Below are positions 8,200-17,824 of a DNA stretch of 64,000 nt, in pieces. The position numbers and the translations under genes are program-made. The stretch's first letter is position 1; each line of letters opens with the position of its first letter. The notes under the pieces are model-generated. The model worked only from the letters and a program-made list of their open reading frames with translations, searched no databases and was not told the DNA's origin. The stretch spans positions 62,001 to 126,000 of the forward strand of contig NZ_JACRAW010000097.1 of NCBI RefSeq assembly GCF_016213215.1. The letters are read 5' to 3'. This DNA comes from Bradyrhizobium sp. (lineage in GTDB: Bacteria; Pseudomonadota; Alphaproteobacteria; Rhizobiales; Xanthobacteraceae).

Positions 8200-8895
8200 A
8201 TGCTCTTGACACCGACCGAGCTCGAACGATTGACGATCTTCAATGCGGCGGAACTGGCCCGCCGCCGCCGCGCCAGGGGATTGAAGCTGAACTATCCCGA
8301 AGCGGTCGCTATCATTACCGACGATATCCTGGAGGGGGCGCGAGACGGACGCACCGTCGCTGACCTGATCGGATTTGGCTCGACCATTCTGACGACCGAG
8401 GACGTGCTGCCAGGCATCGCGGCCATGATGCACATCATCCAGGTCGAATGCGCGTTTCCGGACGGGACCAAGCTCGTTACCGTACACGAGCCGATCCGCC
8501 CTGCATCCGGCGCTGCCGCCGATACCGAGCATCCGGGCCGCATCGAGGCCAGGGAAGGCCGCATCGAGCTCAATGCCGGCCGCCGCACCATCAAGCTCAC
8601 CGCCGTCAACACTGGCGACCGGCCGATCCAGATCGGCTCGCACTTCCATTTCTTCGAGGTCAACAAGGCGTTGGAGTTCGACCGCTCGGCTGCCTTCAAC
8701 ATGCGGCTGGACATCCCGGCGGGCACCGCGGTGCGTTTCGAACCCGGTGCGTCGAAGGAAGTCGCGCTGGTCGAATTCGGCGGGCGCGGCGAGCTCACCG
8801 GGCTCAACAATCTCACCAACGGAATGGCCAACGATCCGCGCGTGCGCGAAGCGGCGCTGGCGCGCGCCAAGGCCCGTGACTTCCGCGGCGTCTGA
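8200..8895 (+). CDS. ureAB: Fused urease gamma and beta subunits
   Basis: This 231-residue protein joins the two small urease subunits. Residues about 1-100 are the gamma subunit ([38 protein letters not shown]). Residues about 112-231 are the beta subunit ([28 protein letters not shown]). Fusion of gamma and beta is known in Helicobacter UreA and some other bacteria, whereas most rhizobial ureases have separate ureA and ureB. It lies between ureF and ureC, so the holoenzyme here should be built from two chain types. Confidence 0.9.
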   Translation: MLLTPTELERLTIFNAAELARRRRARGLKLNYPEAVAIITDDILEGARDGRTVADLIGFGSTILTTEDVLPGIAAMMHIIQVECAFPDGTKLVTVHEPIRPASGAAADTEHPGRIEAREGRIELNAGRRTIKLTAVNTGDRPIQIGSHFHFFEVNKALEFDRSAAFNMRLDIPAGTAVRFEPGASKEVALVEFGGRGELTGLNNLTNGMANDPRVREAALARAKARDFRGV

Positions 8896-8927
8896 TGTGT
8901 CGGAATGTGATTTGAGGGGGAACTAAA

Positions 8928-10637
8928 GTGGCTGTTATCGATCGGCGTGACTACGCCGCCCTGTATGGACCGACGACGGGCGACTCCGTTCGCCTCGGGG
9001 ATACCTCGCTGACGGCGGTCGTTGAGAAGGATCATGCGATCTACGGCGACGAATGCCTGCACGGCGGCGGCAAGACGCTCCGCGACGGCATCGGCATGGC
9101 CGGCATCACCAGCGCCGAAGGCGCGCTCGATTTCCTGCTGTGCAACGTGACGGTCATCGATCCCGTCATCGGCATCGTCAAAGGCGACCTTGGCATTCGC
9201 GACGGTCGCATCGTCGGCATCGGCAAGGCCGGCAATCCCGCGATCATGGACGGGGTCGATCCGCGTCTGATCGTATCCACCGGCACCACGGTGCGGGACT
9301 GTGAAGGGCTGATCGCAACACCCGGGGCCATCGACGTCCACGTCCACTTCGACAGCGCGGGCCTCGTCGAGCACGCGATAGCCAGCGGCATCACCACTAT
9401 GATCGGCGGCTCGCTCGGGCCGATCACGGTGGGCATCGATTCTTCCGGTCCCTTCAACACCGGCAAAATGCTCCAGGCGGCCGAGCACTGGCCGATGAAT
9501 TTTGGCTTCCTCGGGCGCGGCAATTCGCATCGCGCGCCCTCGATGGTCGAGCAGCTCGAGACCGGCGTCATGGGATTGAAGCTGCACGAGGACTGGGGCT
9601 CGATGCCGGCCGCGATCGATACCTGTCTACAGGTTGCCGACGAGTACGACTTCCAGGTCCAGATCCACACCGATACGCTGAACGAGTCCGGTTTTGTCGA
9701 AAACACGCTGGAGGCAATCGGCGGCCGGACCATTCACATGTACCACACCGAAGGCGCGGGCGGCGGCCATGCGCCGGACATCATCCGCGTGGCCGGCGAG
9801 ATGCATTGCCTGCCATCGTCGACCAACCCGACCAATCCGTACACGGTCAATACGTTCGACGAACATCTCGACATGACCATGGTCTGTCATCACCTCAATC
9901 CGGCCATTCCGGAGGACGTCGCTTTTGCGGAGAGTCGGATCCGGGCGCAGACTATCGCCGCCGAAGACGTGATGCACGACATCGGCGCGATCTCCATGCT
10001 CGGTTCGGACAGCCAGGGCATGGGCCGCATCCATGAGGTGATCTGCCGGACATGGCAGCTCGCCTCCAAGATGAAGGACCAGCGGGGCGCACTGCCGGAA
10101 GAAAAGCCCGGCTTCGGCGACAACGCCCGAATCCGCCGCTATATCGCCAAGTACACCATCAATGCTGCCAAGACCTTCGGCATCGCCGATCATGTCGGCT
10201 CGCTTGAGGACGGCAAGATCGCCGACATCGTGGTGTGGCGGCCCGCGTTCTTCGGCATCAAGCCGGAGCTCGTCATCAAGGGCGGCTTCATCGCCTGGGG
10301 CGCAATGGGAGACAGTGCCGCCTCGCTGATGACCTGCGAGCCGATCCTGATGCGGCCGCAGTGGGGCGCCTTCGGCCGTGCGCCGGCGGCTCTGTCGGCC
10401 TGTTTCGTCCATCCGCTGGCGCTGGAAAAGAATCTCGGCGCGACGCTCGGCCTGTCGAAGCGGCTTCTCCCGGTGCGCAACACGCGCAAGCTTTCCAAGC
10501 GCGACATGCTCTGGAACAGCGCCTGCCCGAGGGTGACTGTCGATCCGGAGACCTTCAACGTCTACGTCGACGGCGCGCTCGCGACCTGCGAGCCGGCGCG
10601 CGAACTGCCATTGGCGCGGCGTTACATGCTGAGGTGA
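8928..10637 (+). CDS. ureC: Urease alpha (catalytic) subunit, divergent type
   Basis: This 569-residue nickel amidohydrolase splits urea to ammonia and carbamate. Active-site residues are all visible: His138 and His140 (DVHVH), the lysine to be carbamylated Lys218 with His220 (GLKLHEDWG), His247, His273 ([12 protein letters not shown]), flap Cys320-His321 (VCHHL) and Asp361 (SDSQGMG). The stretch 160-182 is unlike standard UreC: the usual TTCTPG segment is missing and [12 protein letters not shown] stands in its place. The start is ATG-less: GTG 8928 follows AGGGGGA. It belongs with the fused small subunit and may represent a separate urease clade. Confidence 0.93.
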   Translation: MAVIDRRDYAALYGPTTGDSVRLGDTSLTAVVEKDHAIYGDECLHGGGKTLRDGIGMAGITSAEGALDFLLCNVTVIDPVIGIVKGDLGIRDGRIVGIGKAGNPAIMDGVDPRLIVSTGTTVRDCEGLIATPGAIDVHVHFDSAGLVEHAIASGITTMIGGSLGPITVGIDSSGPFNTGKMLQAAEHWPMNFGFLGRGNSHRAPSMVEQLETGVMGLKLHEDWGSMPAAIDTCLQVADEYDFQVQIHTDTLNESGFVENTLEAIGGRTIHMYHTEGAGGGHAPDIIRVAGEMHCLPSSTNPTNPYTVNTFDEHLDMTMVCHHLNPAIPEDVAFAESRIRAQTIAAEDVMHDIGAISMLGSDSQGMGRIHEVICRTWQLASKMKDQRGALPEEKPGFGDNARIRRYIAKYTINAAKTFGIADHVGSLEDGKIADIVVWRPAFFGIKPELVIKGGFIAWGAMGDSAASLMTCEPILMRPQWGAFGRAPAALSACFVHPLALEKNLGATLGLSKRLLPVRNTRKLSKRDMLWNSACPRVTVDPETFNVYVDGALATCEPARELPLARRYMLR

Positions 10638-10641
10638 GGTG

Positions 10642-11295
10642 ATGCTGGACCAGACGCACAGCGACCAGCCGGCGGGGCGCACAGGGCCGGCCGCGGCGCG
10701 AGTCGGCGTTGGCGGCCCGGTCGGCTCCGGCAAGACGGCGTTGATCGAGGCGCTGATCCCCGTGTTGCAGCGGCGCGGGATCGATCTTGCCGTGGTGACC
10801 AACGATCTCGTCACCAAGGAGGATGCCGAACGGTTGCGGCGGTCCGGGCTGATCGATCCGGCGCGGGTGTCTGCCGTGGAAGCCGGCGCCTGTCCGCACA
10901 CGGTGATCCGTGAAGATCCGACGCTGAATATCGCGGCCGGCGACGATCTTGAAGCTCGGTTTCCCGGGCTCGAGCTCATCCTGTTCGAATCCGGCGGCGA
11001 CAACCTGGCCTCGACCTTTTCGCTCGATCTTGTCGACTGGTGGATCTTCGTCGTCGACGTTGCCGGCGGCGACGACATCCCGCGCAAGAAGGGTCCGGGC
11101 CTGCTGCGCTGCGACCTTCTGGTCGTCAACAAAGTCGACCTTGCGCCTTACGTTGGCGTCAATCTCGACCGGATGATCGAGGAAGCGCGGCAGGTGAGGG
11201 GCGGGCGGCCGGTCATTGCCACCAATCTGCGTGGCGGCGTTGGTATAGAGGAGGTCGCCGATGCGATCTCTGCCGCTGTCCTCTTTCGCGTTTGA
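10642..11295 (+). CDS. ureG: Urease accessory GTPase UreG
   Basis: This 217-residue SIMIBI-class GTPase has the P-loop GPVGSGKT near the N terminus, the [11 protein letters not shown] switch region, the [12 protein letters not shown] metal/nucleotide segment and the NKVDLAP guanine-specificity motif. UreG hydrolyses GTP to drive nickel insertion. It starts a few bases after the ureC stop; ATG 10642 is preferred to GTG 10639. A short hydrophilic N-terminal extension precedes the P-loop. Confidence 0.92.
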   Translation: MLDQTHSDQPAGRTGPAAARVGVGGPVGSGKTALIEALIPVLQRRGIDLAVVTNDLVTKEDAERLRRSGLIDPARVSAVEAGACPHTVIREDPTLNIAAGDDLEARFPGLELILFESGGDNLASTFSLDLVDWWIFVVDVAGGDDIPRKKGPGLLRCDLLVVNKVDLAPYVGVNLDRMIEEARQVRGGRPVIATNLRGGVGIEEVADAISAAVLFRV

Positions 11296-12109
11296 TTCCG
11301 CCCGCGAGGCAGAAGCCCATCTGGTGGCTGAACTCGCCGGCGGCCGGACCATCCTGCGCCGCCAGCATGTCGGCTATCCCTTCCATATCACGCGCGGCTT
11401 CTACCTGGACCGCGCGCGCCCGGAGCTGCTGACCCTCTATCTGCAATCGGCCTCGGGCGGTCTTTATGCCGGTGATCAGCTAACCGTGGATGTTGCGGTG
11501 GGATCGAACGCCGCGCTGCACCTCACGACGCAGTCCGCGACCGTGGTGCATGATGGACAAAATGGCGCGTCTCAGCAGCGCTTGCGCGTCACGGTCGGGA
11601 GCGGCGCGTTTTGTGCGCTCTCGAGCGATCCCTACGTCCTGTTTCCGGGGGCCGATCTCAAGCTCGACACCATGGCGGTCGTGCCGGATGATGCCGTGCT
11701 GCTTCTCGTCGACGGCCTTGCCGTTCACGATCCTAGGCAATCGGGCCGCAGCTTCGCGCAGTTCTTCAGCCGCCAGCGCATCATGCGGCCCGATGGCAGG
11801 TTGTTGCTACAGGATTGCGGGCGCATCGCCGGCGATCAGTTGCGGACCGGCCCCTTATCCACGATGGCCGCTACGGCCACGGCACTTCTGATCGCGCCAC
11901 CGGGCAGGCTGCCCGCTCTCGAGCCCCTGATGCAGGCGGTGGACCGGTGCGGCTGCGTTGCCGGTGCATCGGCAGCACCGAACCAGGCTGGCCTTGTCAT
12001 GCGGATATTGGCGCCGGATGGCGGTGCGCTTGCGCGGGGAATCGAGGCGGCGTTTCACCTTGCCGGAAGCGCCGCACTGGGAACGGAACTGGCACGGCGA
12101 CGCAAGTGA
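11261..12109 (+). CDS. ureD: Urease accessory protein UreD
   Basis: This 282-residue protein has UreD features: an N-terminal segment with [20 protein letters not shown], then [14 protein letters not shown] and [11 protein letters not shown]. UreD (UreH) forms the scaffold with UreF and UreG for nickel delivery. Its ATG lies inside ureG, a 35-base overlap, with GAGGAGG directly upstream, so translation is coupled. It closes the urease operon; the next gene is convergent and begins its stop codon two bases later. Placing ureD last, not first, is an unusual order. Confidence 0.88.
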   Translation: MRSLPLSSFAFDSAREAEAHLVAELAGGRTILRRQHVGYPFHITRGFYLDRARPELLTLYLQSASGGLYAGDQLTVDVAVGSNAALHLTTQSATVVHDGQNGASQQRLRVTVGSGAFCALSSDPYVLFPGADLKLDTMAVVPDDAVLLLVDGLAVHDPRQSGRSFAQFFSRQRIMRPDGRLLLQDCGRIAGDQLRTGPLSTMAATATALLIAPPGRLPALEPLMQAVDRCGCVAGASAAPNQAGLVMRILAPDGGALARGIEAAFHLAGSAALGTELARRRK

Positions 12110-12110
12110 A

Positions 12111-14432
12111 TTAGCGCCGCGCCAGCCTGAAATAGAGCTCGGAAAGCCGGCCGGGAAGGTCCTCGACTCGGTGGACCATCATCGTGTTGCCGCGTCCGAA
12201 AATTCGGCTAGCGGCCTGCGTGCCGAGCTTGCCGAGTACTATGCCATAGGCATCGATGCCGGCCGCGTGCAGACCGACCGCCGCGCGGCGCGCGTCCTCG
12301 ATCAGGTCGAGCGGATCGGAAACGTCGACGTCCGATGGCTCGCCATCTGTCAGTACGATCACCAGCTTGCGGCCGGATTGCGCCTTGCCGATCACGTGAG
12401 CGGCGTGGCGCAGCGCAGTTCCGAGCCGCGTCGACAGGCCCGATTTCAGGCCGGCCAAGCGCGCCATGCAGTTGCGGTCGTAGACCTGAGCGAACGACTT
12501 GATCGTCGTCATCTTGACGTCTTCGCGACCGTCGGAGGCGAAGGCGAGCAGACTGAAGGGGTCGCCGAGCCTGTCCATGGCCTCGGCAAGAACGGCCACC
12601 GCCAGCCGTTCGACGTCGAGAACGCTGGCGCCGGAAACGAGCCGGTCACGCGTCGATTCGGAAATGTCGACCAGGAGCAGCGCGGAAAGATCGCGGAAGA
12701 CCGCCGTTGACGAGCGGAACACGCGCGGATCCGGCTTCTCGCCGGTCCGGAGCGCAATGCCGGCATCGAGCAGCGCGTCGATGTCGAGGTCGTGCCCCTC
12801 GTGTTGCCGGTTCAGCCGGATGGTGCGGCCGATCTTGACGCCCCGTACCAATCGGCCGACCCGGTTGCGCAGCACTTCCGCGCGATCGAGCGCCTCCTCG
12901 ATCTGGCGGGGATCGCCGAGGTGAGAAGGAACCTCGCGGACGACGGTCCATTCTGGACGTTCGATGCCGTGCTCGCGATCCCATTCCGGGTATTTGGCGA
13001 TGACGACACCGCGTTGATCGGGCGCAGCCGGCCGGGCGCTGCCGAGCGATTCCTGTTTGGCCTCGAGATCGGTTTCGACGTTGTCGCTGTCCGACGTTTC
13101 CGCCTTCTCGATCCGGACGGCTTCGGCAGGCACTTCGACGGTCTCGCCGGAAGGCGGCGCGTCCTCGCCGAAATCCCACAGCCCCAAACCATCGTCGCGA
13201 TAGATCGGCTCGACCACATAGGTTTTGGCGTTGAACTGCACCCGCATCTGGCCGAGGTCGTTGCCGAGCAACATGCCGATCTCCCGGCTGATGGAGGGAT
13301 CATCGATTCGCGGCAGGGCTGCGCCGAACATGGCGCGGCCCTTGGCAACAAAACTGTTGTCGTCGGCATAAGTCGGATCGAACAACGCCCGCGACAGCCG
13401 CGCCAGCAGGGTTGGTGCTGCGGCCACCCCGGATGGCGTCACCACATGATAGGGCCGCCACAGGCGCCTGAGTCCCGGCAACTGGCGCATCGCCAGCATC
13501 TCGATGCGCGCGTCCTCGATCAGATTGATCAGCGCAATCTGCAACGGTTTCAGCTTGCCGACCGGAAACGGATAGCGACCCAGAACCAGGTGCGCCTGCG
13601 CATGCGCCGCGGCGGCGCGGAACAGGGCACGGGCGGCGTCATCCCGTACGCCGCGAAAGGTCTCGGGCATCCGGATCACGGGACCGGCGATCGAGACGCG
13701 CCGCTGTGGCGCATGGTTGTTGTCGGCGGGCAGCGTGCGCAACAACGGGCTCCGGCCCCACAGTGCGGTGACGAAGGCTCTGAGTTCGACCTCGGCTTCC
13801 AAAAAGGTCACGGTGCCGAAATCGCGCGTGATCAGGCGCTGCGCGAGTTCGTCGCGCAGCGAGAAGAAGGCGGTCCTCCGCGCCTTGTTGCCGGACGTCG
13901 CACGCAGGCCGGCCGTGACGAAGTTCTCGAAGGCATCGACGGTGCCGGGGGCGACGATCTCCGCCATTCGGCTTGCCACCAGCGTGATCGACTCCGGAGC
14001 TTGACGCGCCAGTGTCTCCATCGCGCGCCACCAGCGCGCCAGCGCCGGACCGCTGCCGAACCTGTGGCCTGCGACGGGCACGGCCTTGAGCGAGGCGGTC
14101 GCCGCCTGCGCGCCGGCGGAACGGCAGATCTCGGCGGCCGTTTGCGCGGCCGCCAGCAGCGGCCCAATTCCCCGGTCGCCGGCCGCAAGTCTGCTGAAGT
14201 CCCAATAGGCGATCAGGCAAGCCGGTCCGGCGTTGACGTGCACGAGCGCGAGCACCGCGTTGGCCCAGGCCTCCAGTGCGTCGCCGTCGAAATGACGCAC
14301 CAGATCGTCCCACGTGGCGCGAAACGCCGGGCGCAGCGCCTCACGCTGGCGCATTAAGAGATGAAGCCGGTGTCTCGCGCTCTCCTCTTCGGAGGCGACC
14401 ACGTGCAAACCGGCCGGCTGCTTGGCGTTCAC
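12111..14432 (-). CDS. VWA-domain protein of the CbbO/NorD family
   Basis: This 773-residue protein has a long helical N-terminal part and a C-terminal von Willebrand A domain with the MIDAS motif DISES (near residue 585) and later VLTDGEPSD. NorD and CbbO proteins partner with MoxR-type AAA ATPases to remodel or insert metal into target enzymes (nitric oxide reductase, Rubisco). The start is GTG 14432 and overlaps the stop of the ATPase gene by four bases (GTGA), so the pair is translationally coupled. No target enzyme gene such as norB or cbbL lies beside them; the nearest enzyme is the convergent urease. Target unknown. Confidence 0.82.
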   Translation of the reverse strand: MNAKQPAGLHVVASEEESARHRLHLLMRQREALRPAFRATWDDLVRHFDGDALEAWANAVLALVHVNAGPACLIAYWDFSRLAAGDRGIGPLLAAAQTAAEICRSAGAQAATASLKAVPVAGHRFGSGPALARWWRAMETLARQAPESITLVASRMAEIVAPGTVDAFENFVTAGLRATSGNKARRTAFFSLRDELAQRLITRDFGTVTFLEAEVELRAFVTALWGRSPLLRTLPADNNHAPQRRVSIAGPVIRMPETFRGVRDDAARALFRAAAAHAQAHLVLGRYPFPVGKLKPLQIALINLIEDARIEMLAMRQLPGLRRLWRPYHVVTPSGVAAAPTLLARLSRALFDPTYADDNSFVAKGRAMFGAALPRIDDPSISREIGMLLGNDLGQMRVQFNAKTYVVEPIYRDDGLGLWDFGEDAPPSGETVEVPAEAVRIEKAETSDSDNVETDLEAKQESLGSARPAAPDQRGVVIAKYPEWDREHGIERPEWTVVREVPSHLGDPRQIEEALDRAEVLRNRVGRLVRGVKIGRTIRLNRQHEGHDLDIDALLDAGIALRTGEKPDPRVFRSSTAVFRDLSALLLVDISESTRDRLVSGASVLDVERLAVAVLAEAMDRLGDPFSLLAFASDGREDVKMTTIKSFAQVYDRNCMARLAGLKSGLSTRLGTALRHAAHVIGKAQSGRKLVIVLTDGEPSDVDVSDPLDLIEDARRAAVGLHAAGIDAYGIVLGKLGTQAASRIFGRGNTMMVHRVEDLPGRLSELYFRLARR

Positions 14433-15229
14433 GGCAGGCAGGCCTCGATCGCGTCGTTGAGCGCCGAGCGGATGTCCGGATTGTCGGTGATCGGCAGCAC
14501 GATGCTCGACTGCACGGCCGCCGCCAGCGGCAGGCCGGCACGGATCATGCGGCCGGCATGGATCAGCATGCGCGTGGACGCACCTTCGTCGAGGCCGTGG
14601 CCTTGCAGGTTGCGCGAGCGCTGCGCAATGGCGACCAGGATAGAGGCAAGTTGGTCGTCGGTTCCGCTCTCGCGGACGATGATCGCAGCCTCGGTAGCGG
14701 GCGGTGGATAGCCGAAATCGATCGCGATGAAGCGCTGCTTGGTCGATTCCTTCAGATCCTTGACCGCACTTTGGTAGCCGGGATTGTAGGAAATCGTCAA
14801 TTGGAAATCCGGATGCGCCGGCACAATCTCGTTGTGCTTTTCCAGCGGCAGGATCCGCCGCGCGTCCGTCAGCGGGTGAATCACCACGGTCGTATCCTGA
14901 CGGGCTTCGACGATTTCGTCGAGGTAACAGATCGCGCCATGGCGCACCGCGAGCGTCAATGGGCCGTCATGCCAGACGGTGCCCCCGGGCTCGAGCAGAT
15001 AGCGGCCGACAAGGTCTGCGGCGGTCATGTCCTCGTGGGCCGCGACGGTGATCAGCGGCTTTCCGAGGCGCCAAGCCATATGTTCGACGAAGCGCGTCTT
15101 GCCGCAGCCGGTTGGTCCTTTCAGCATCACGGGCAGGCGCTCGGCGTAGGCGGCTGCGAAGGTCTGGATCTCGCTGCCGAGCGGCTCGTAGTAGGGTTCG
15201 GTCGTGATCCGGTAAGCGTCGAGATTCAT
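14429..15229 (-). CDS. MoxR-family AAA ATPase (CbbQ/NorQ-like)
   Basis: This 266-residue AAA+ ATPase has Walker A GPTGCGKT at residues 38-45, Walker B ICYLDEI and a sensor segment with TISYNPGY. These match the CbbQ/NirQ/NorQ/GvpN group. It acts with the VWA protein encoded immediately downstream. The ATG at 15229 is the first good start. The pair is transcribed toward ureD. Which enzyme it activates cannot be read from the sequence. Confidence 0.88.
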   Translation of the reverse strand: MNLDAYRITTEPYYEPLGSEIQTFAAAYAERLPVMLKGPTGCGKTRFVEHMAWRLGKPLITVAAHEDMTAADLVGRYLLEPGGTVWHDGPLTLAVRHGAICYLDEIVEARQDTTVVIHPLTDARRILPLEKHNEIVPAHPDFQLTISYNPGYQSAVKDLKESTKQRFIAIDFGYPPPATEAAIIVRESGTDDQLASILVAIAQRSRNLQGHGLDEGASTRMLIHAGRMIRAGLPLAAAVQSSIVLPITDNPDIRSALNDAIEACLP

Positions 15230-15982
15230 AGCGTCCTCCGCGGAAGGCGAAGGAGCAACTTCTCGAGGCGAGCGCCACTGTCCCTTCGCACATGGGTGTG
15301 GCAGCCGTTGCCGAGAGAAACACGCTGCGGCATCGAAGCGTGCGGGGTAGGCGCGCCGGAGGCGCCTCGAATGCGATTAGACCCCGAAACCGGCTCAGAC
15401 ACAAGTCGGAACGTCGCGAGGCCGTGCACGCCGCAAGCGGCGATGTTCGCAGGGTCTTGCGTCGGCACAGTCGAGCGTAACTCGGTTTCAATGAAAGCGC
15501 CGGCTCAACCGCCTTCTCGAACCGACGCCAGGCTGAACCTCTAAACTGCGCAGAGCATCTAAACCTGCTGTGGGCCGACGCGGCAGCGAGCCCTGGGGAG
15601 AGGACGGCGTCGCGGCCCCGCTTTCCAGATATCGAGCAGGAGATCTGGCGATCGCTGCGGGCGGCGGTCCGCACCAGCCACGCCTGAAGTCGAATTCCGT
15701 TAAGACTGCTCTAGCCTGTTGATGATGCGTTCGCTCAACGAAAACGCTTGCGGAACATAGTTGCCTCCTCTGCGTTTAACCGACTCCACGGCCTTGAGAA
15801 GACTTCCTGCATTCCGAAGCGCGTCGTTAAGAGGAGGTTATTCATACGATCGACCGACCTTGTCGGTCATCGCGAATAGAGGCGAGTACATAAAACTCTA
15901 ACCATTCGTTTGAGCCGCCCGAAACGGCTTGCTTGTTCAGATGCCCCCTGGAGCCCCGGAAGAGGCTCGGACGGGGGCGTTA
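15230..15982. other. Gap of about 750 bases without a convincing gene
   Basis: Open frames here have no recognisable domains or ribosome sites. The visible structure is an imperfect inverted repeat: CCTCCTCT (15764-15771) followed by TTAACCGAC, answered by GTCGTTAA running into AGAGGAGG (to 15837), about 50 bases apart. The right arm looks like a strong ribosome-binding site but no start codon follows at the right distance. The promoter for the ATPase/VWA pair should lie near 15230-15400, but no clear -35/-10 pair was seen. Confidence 0.5.
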
Positions 15983-16321
15983 ATGTTTACTCGCAATAGT
16001 CTTGCCACGGACTTCGGGAACGCCCCGAACAGGGACGCCGTCGACGGATTCTCCGCGATTGCGGCCGCCCTTGACGAAGGCTTGGGCGATGGCCCGAGCC
16101 TTTACGGACAAAAGATCGTCGACGCCATAGCGATTGGCTTGGGTTGGCTGGTGCTGGTTGCCGTCATCCTCTACCCCGCCTTGCAGCTCGCCGCGATCGC
16201 AATTTGTGTCGGCTTTTTGGCTGGCCGCTCGATCCTGCGATTTGTGGTCAGCGCGATCTGGCCAGCTTGTCCCGCGCAACTGCTCCCTTCACAGTCGGCC
16301 AAGACGATTCAGCTCGTTTGA
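15983..16321 (+). CDS. Small putative membrane protein, unknown function
   Basis: This 112-residue frame from ATG 15983 (with a G-run upstream) encodes a polar N-terminal half and two neighbouring hydrophobic segments (about residues 45-85). No family is recognised. It is convergent with the glycosyltransferase gene that ends 28 bases later. It may be a real small inner-membrane protein, but coding evidence is limited to the hydrophobic pattern and a plausible start. Confidence 0.35.
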   Translation: MFTRNSLATDFGNAPNRDAVDGFSAIAAALDEGLGDGPSLYGQKIVDAIAIGLGWLVLVAVILYPALQLAAIAICVGFLAGRSILRFVVSAIWPACPAQLLPSQSAKTIQLV

Positions 16322-16348
16322 GGCAAACCCCGTCAGCGAGGCTCTTCG

Positions 16349-17821
16349 CTAGGGGGACTGCGGCAGGTCGATGTCGCTCATCTGGATCGGATAGGAGTGG
16401 TTTGTCTTGTCCCACACCAGTGGCTTGCCGGACAGGCGGTGGCCCGCATAGATCCTGATCGCACGCCAGGTCGCGAAGAAGTTGACGAAGTTGCCGACGA
16501 CAAGTCGTGGCGCTGACATCAACGCATGGCGGAAGTTGTAGATCATCCCGGTAAATACCATCCGGTTGACGAGGCGCCATACGAGAAAAGAGAAGGTGAT
16601 CAAGAACAGCATCTTGACCCAGTTCGAGGACAGCAGCGTGTAGTTGAGCTGCGAGTTCGGATCGAAGAACCATCGAAACAGCTCGAACAGGACCAGGTTG
16701 GCCATGGCGAAATAGGCCAACATGACCGCCGGACTGGTTATGACACCCTTTCTGTCGCGCGCCAGGAAGTATTTCGTGCCCAGCGTGCCCTTCCACCCGA
16801 TCTCCTGCGAGCCCTGGAACACAATTCCCAGCAGCCATCGCGCTCGCTGTCTATAGGCAGCCTCAACTCCGGAAGGAAAGAACTCGCGCGTCGCGATCGG
16901 CAAGGGCCGACGCACGATGCCGGGGCTGTTCTTGTCGATGTCAATGTCGATCGCGTAACTCGCGGGATAGGCGATGAAGGCGGATTTGAAGCCCAATTCC
17001 GAAACGCGAAAGGCGATGTCGTAGTCTTCCGTAAACGAAGATGTCCGGAATGCTTCGCCCTGGTTCTGATCAATGAGGTGAAGAATGGCTTCCCGGCTAA
17101 AGCAGGCCGAGACCCCCGCGCACGGAATGACGCCGCTGACCCGCTGCCGAACCTCCAGATCCTTGGTGTGCATTTCGGCAAACTCGTCCATGTAGAGTCC
17201 GGAGACCATCGATAAAATCGGACGAGAGAAAGAATAGACCGGCAGCTGAACAAAGTCGTAGAGGTCGACCAGCTTGTTGAACAGCTTCAATTCCAGCGGG
17301 TGGATCAGGTCCTCGGAATCGTGCATCACCATGCCGGCGAATTGAATGCCCTGCTCGGCCTCGAACATGAAAATGTCGGAGGTGATCTGGTTGAGGCAGT
17401 CCGCCTTGCTGGTCGGCCCGTCGCGCGGTACCAGGACCATATGGATGTTGGGGTAAAGGCTCTGCGCTTTGCGGATCTCTTCCTGGGTGAGGGGATCGTT
17501 CAGATAGACGCCGACGAAATAGTGCGCCTGGCGATAGCGGAGCAGCCGCGAGTTCGACGACAGCATCGAGAAGATCACCTCGTGCTCCTTCCAGCACGGG
17601 ATCATGATGGCAAACGGCCGCTCCGGAATTTGTTCGAGCAGCTCGATGGTGGGCAGCTCGGCGGACCTCGCGTTGGCCGTGCCCAGCAACCTGCTGGTCC
17701 AGTACAGCAGATCGACGAGGAGATCATCGAAGCTGGAAATGGCGATGATGATGCCCGCCACCAGCATCATGATTTCGATCCAATAGAGATATTGGGCGGT
17801 GAGGGAGGTCAAATGGGCCAT
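16349..17821 (-). CDS. NfrB-like membrane glycosyltransferase (GT2)
   Basis: This protein of about 490 residues has an N-terminal membrane segment, a cytoplasmic GT2 domain (MIPCWKEHEV, VPRDGPTSKADCLNQ, MHDSEDLIHP, a QRARW-type QxxRW motif) and several C-terminal membrane segments. It resembles the glycosyltransferase part of the phage N4 adsorption protein NfrB, shown in E. coli to make a secreted glycan. Here it lacks the long C-terminal extension of E. coli NfrB. The wecB gene upstream ends three bases before the ATG, suggesting that the sugar made by WecB feeds this transferase. An in-frame GTG at 17824 is an alternative start. Confidence 0.8.
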   Translation of the reverse strand: MAHLTSLTAQYLYWIEIMMLVAGIIIAISSFDDLLVDLLYWTSRLLGTANARSAELPTIELLEQIPERPFAIMIPCWKEHEVIFSMLSSNSRLLRYRQAHYFVGVYLNDPLTQEEIRKAQSLYPNIHMVLVPRDGPTSKADCLNQITSDIFMFEAEQGIQFAGMVMHDSEDLIHPLELKLFNKLVDLYDFVQLPVYSFSRPILSMVSGLYMDEFAEMHTKDLEVRQRVSGVIPCAGVSACFSREAILHLIDQNQGEAFRTSSFTEDYDIAFRVSELGFKSAFIAYPASYAIDIDIDKNSPGIVRRPLPIATREFFPSGVEAAYRQRARWLLGIVFQGSQEIGWKGTLGTKYFLARDRKGVITSPAVMLAYFAMANLVLFELFRWFFDPNSQLNYTLLSSNWVKMLFLITFSFLVWRLVNRMVFTGMIYNFRHALMSAPRLVVGNFVNFFATWRAIRIYAGHRLSGKPLVWDKTNHSYPIQMSDIDLPQSP

Positions 17822-17824
17822 CAC

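Noticed and set aside
12792..14357. 521-codon open frame on the plus strand opposite the VWA protein gene
   Set aside because: Shadow of a recognised gene on the other strand; composition is His/Arg-rich and without motifs. The same applies to long frames at 8292-9587, 9627-11132, 14276-15544 and 45-905.
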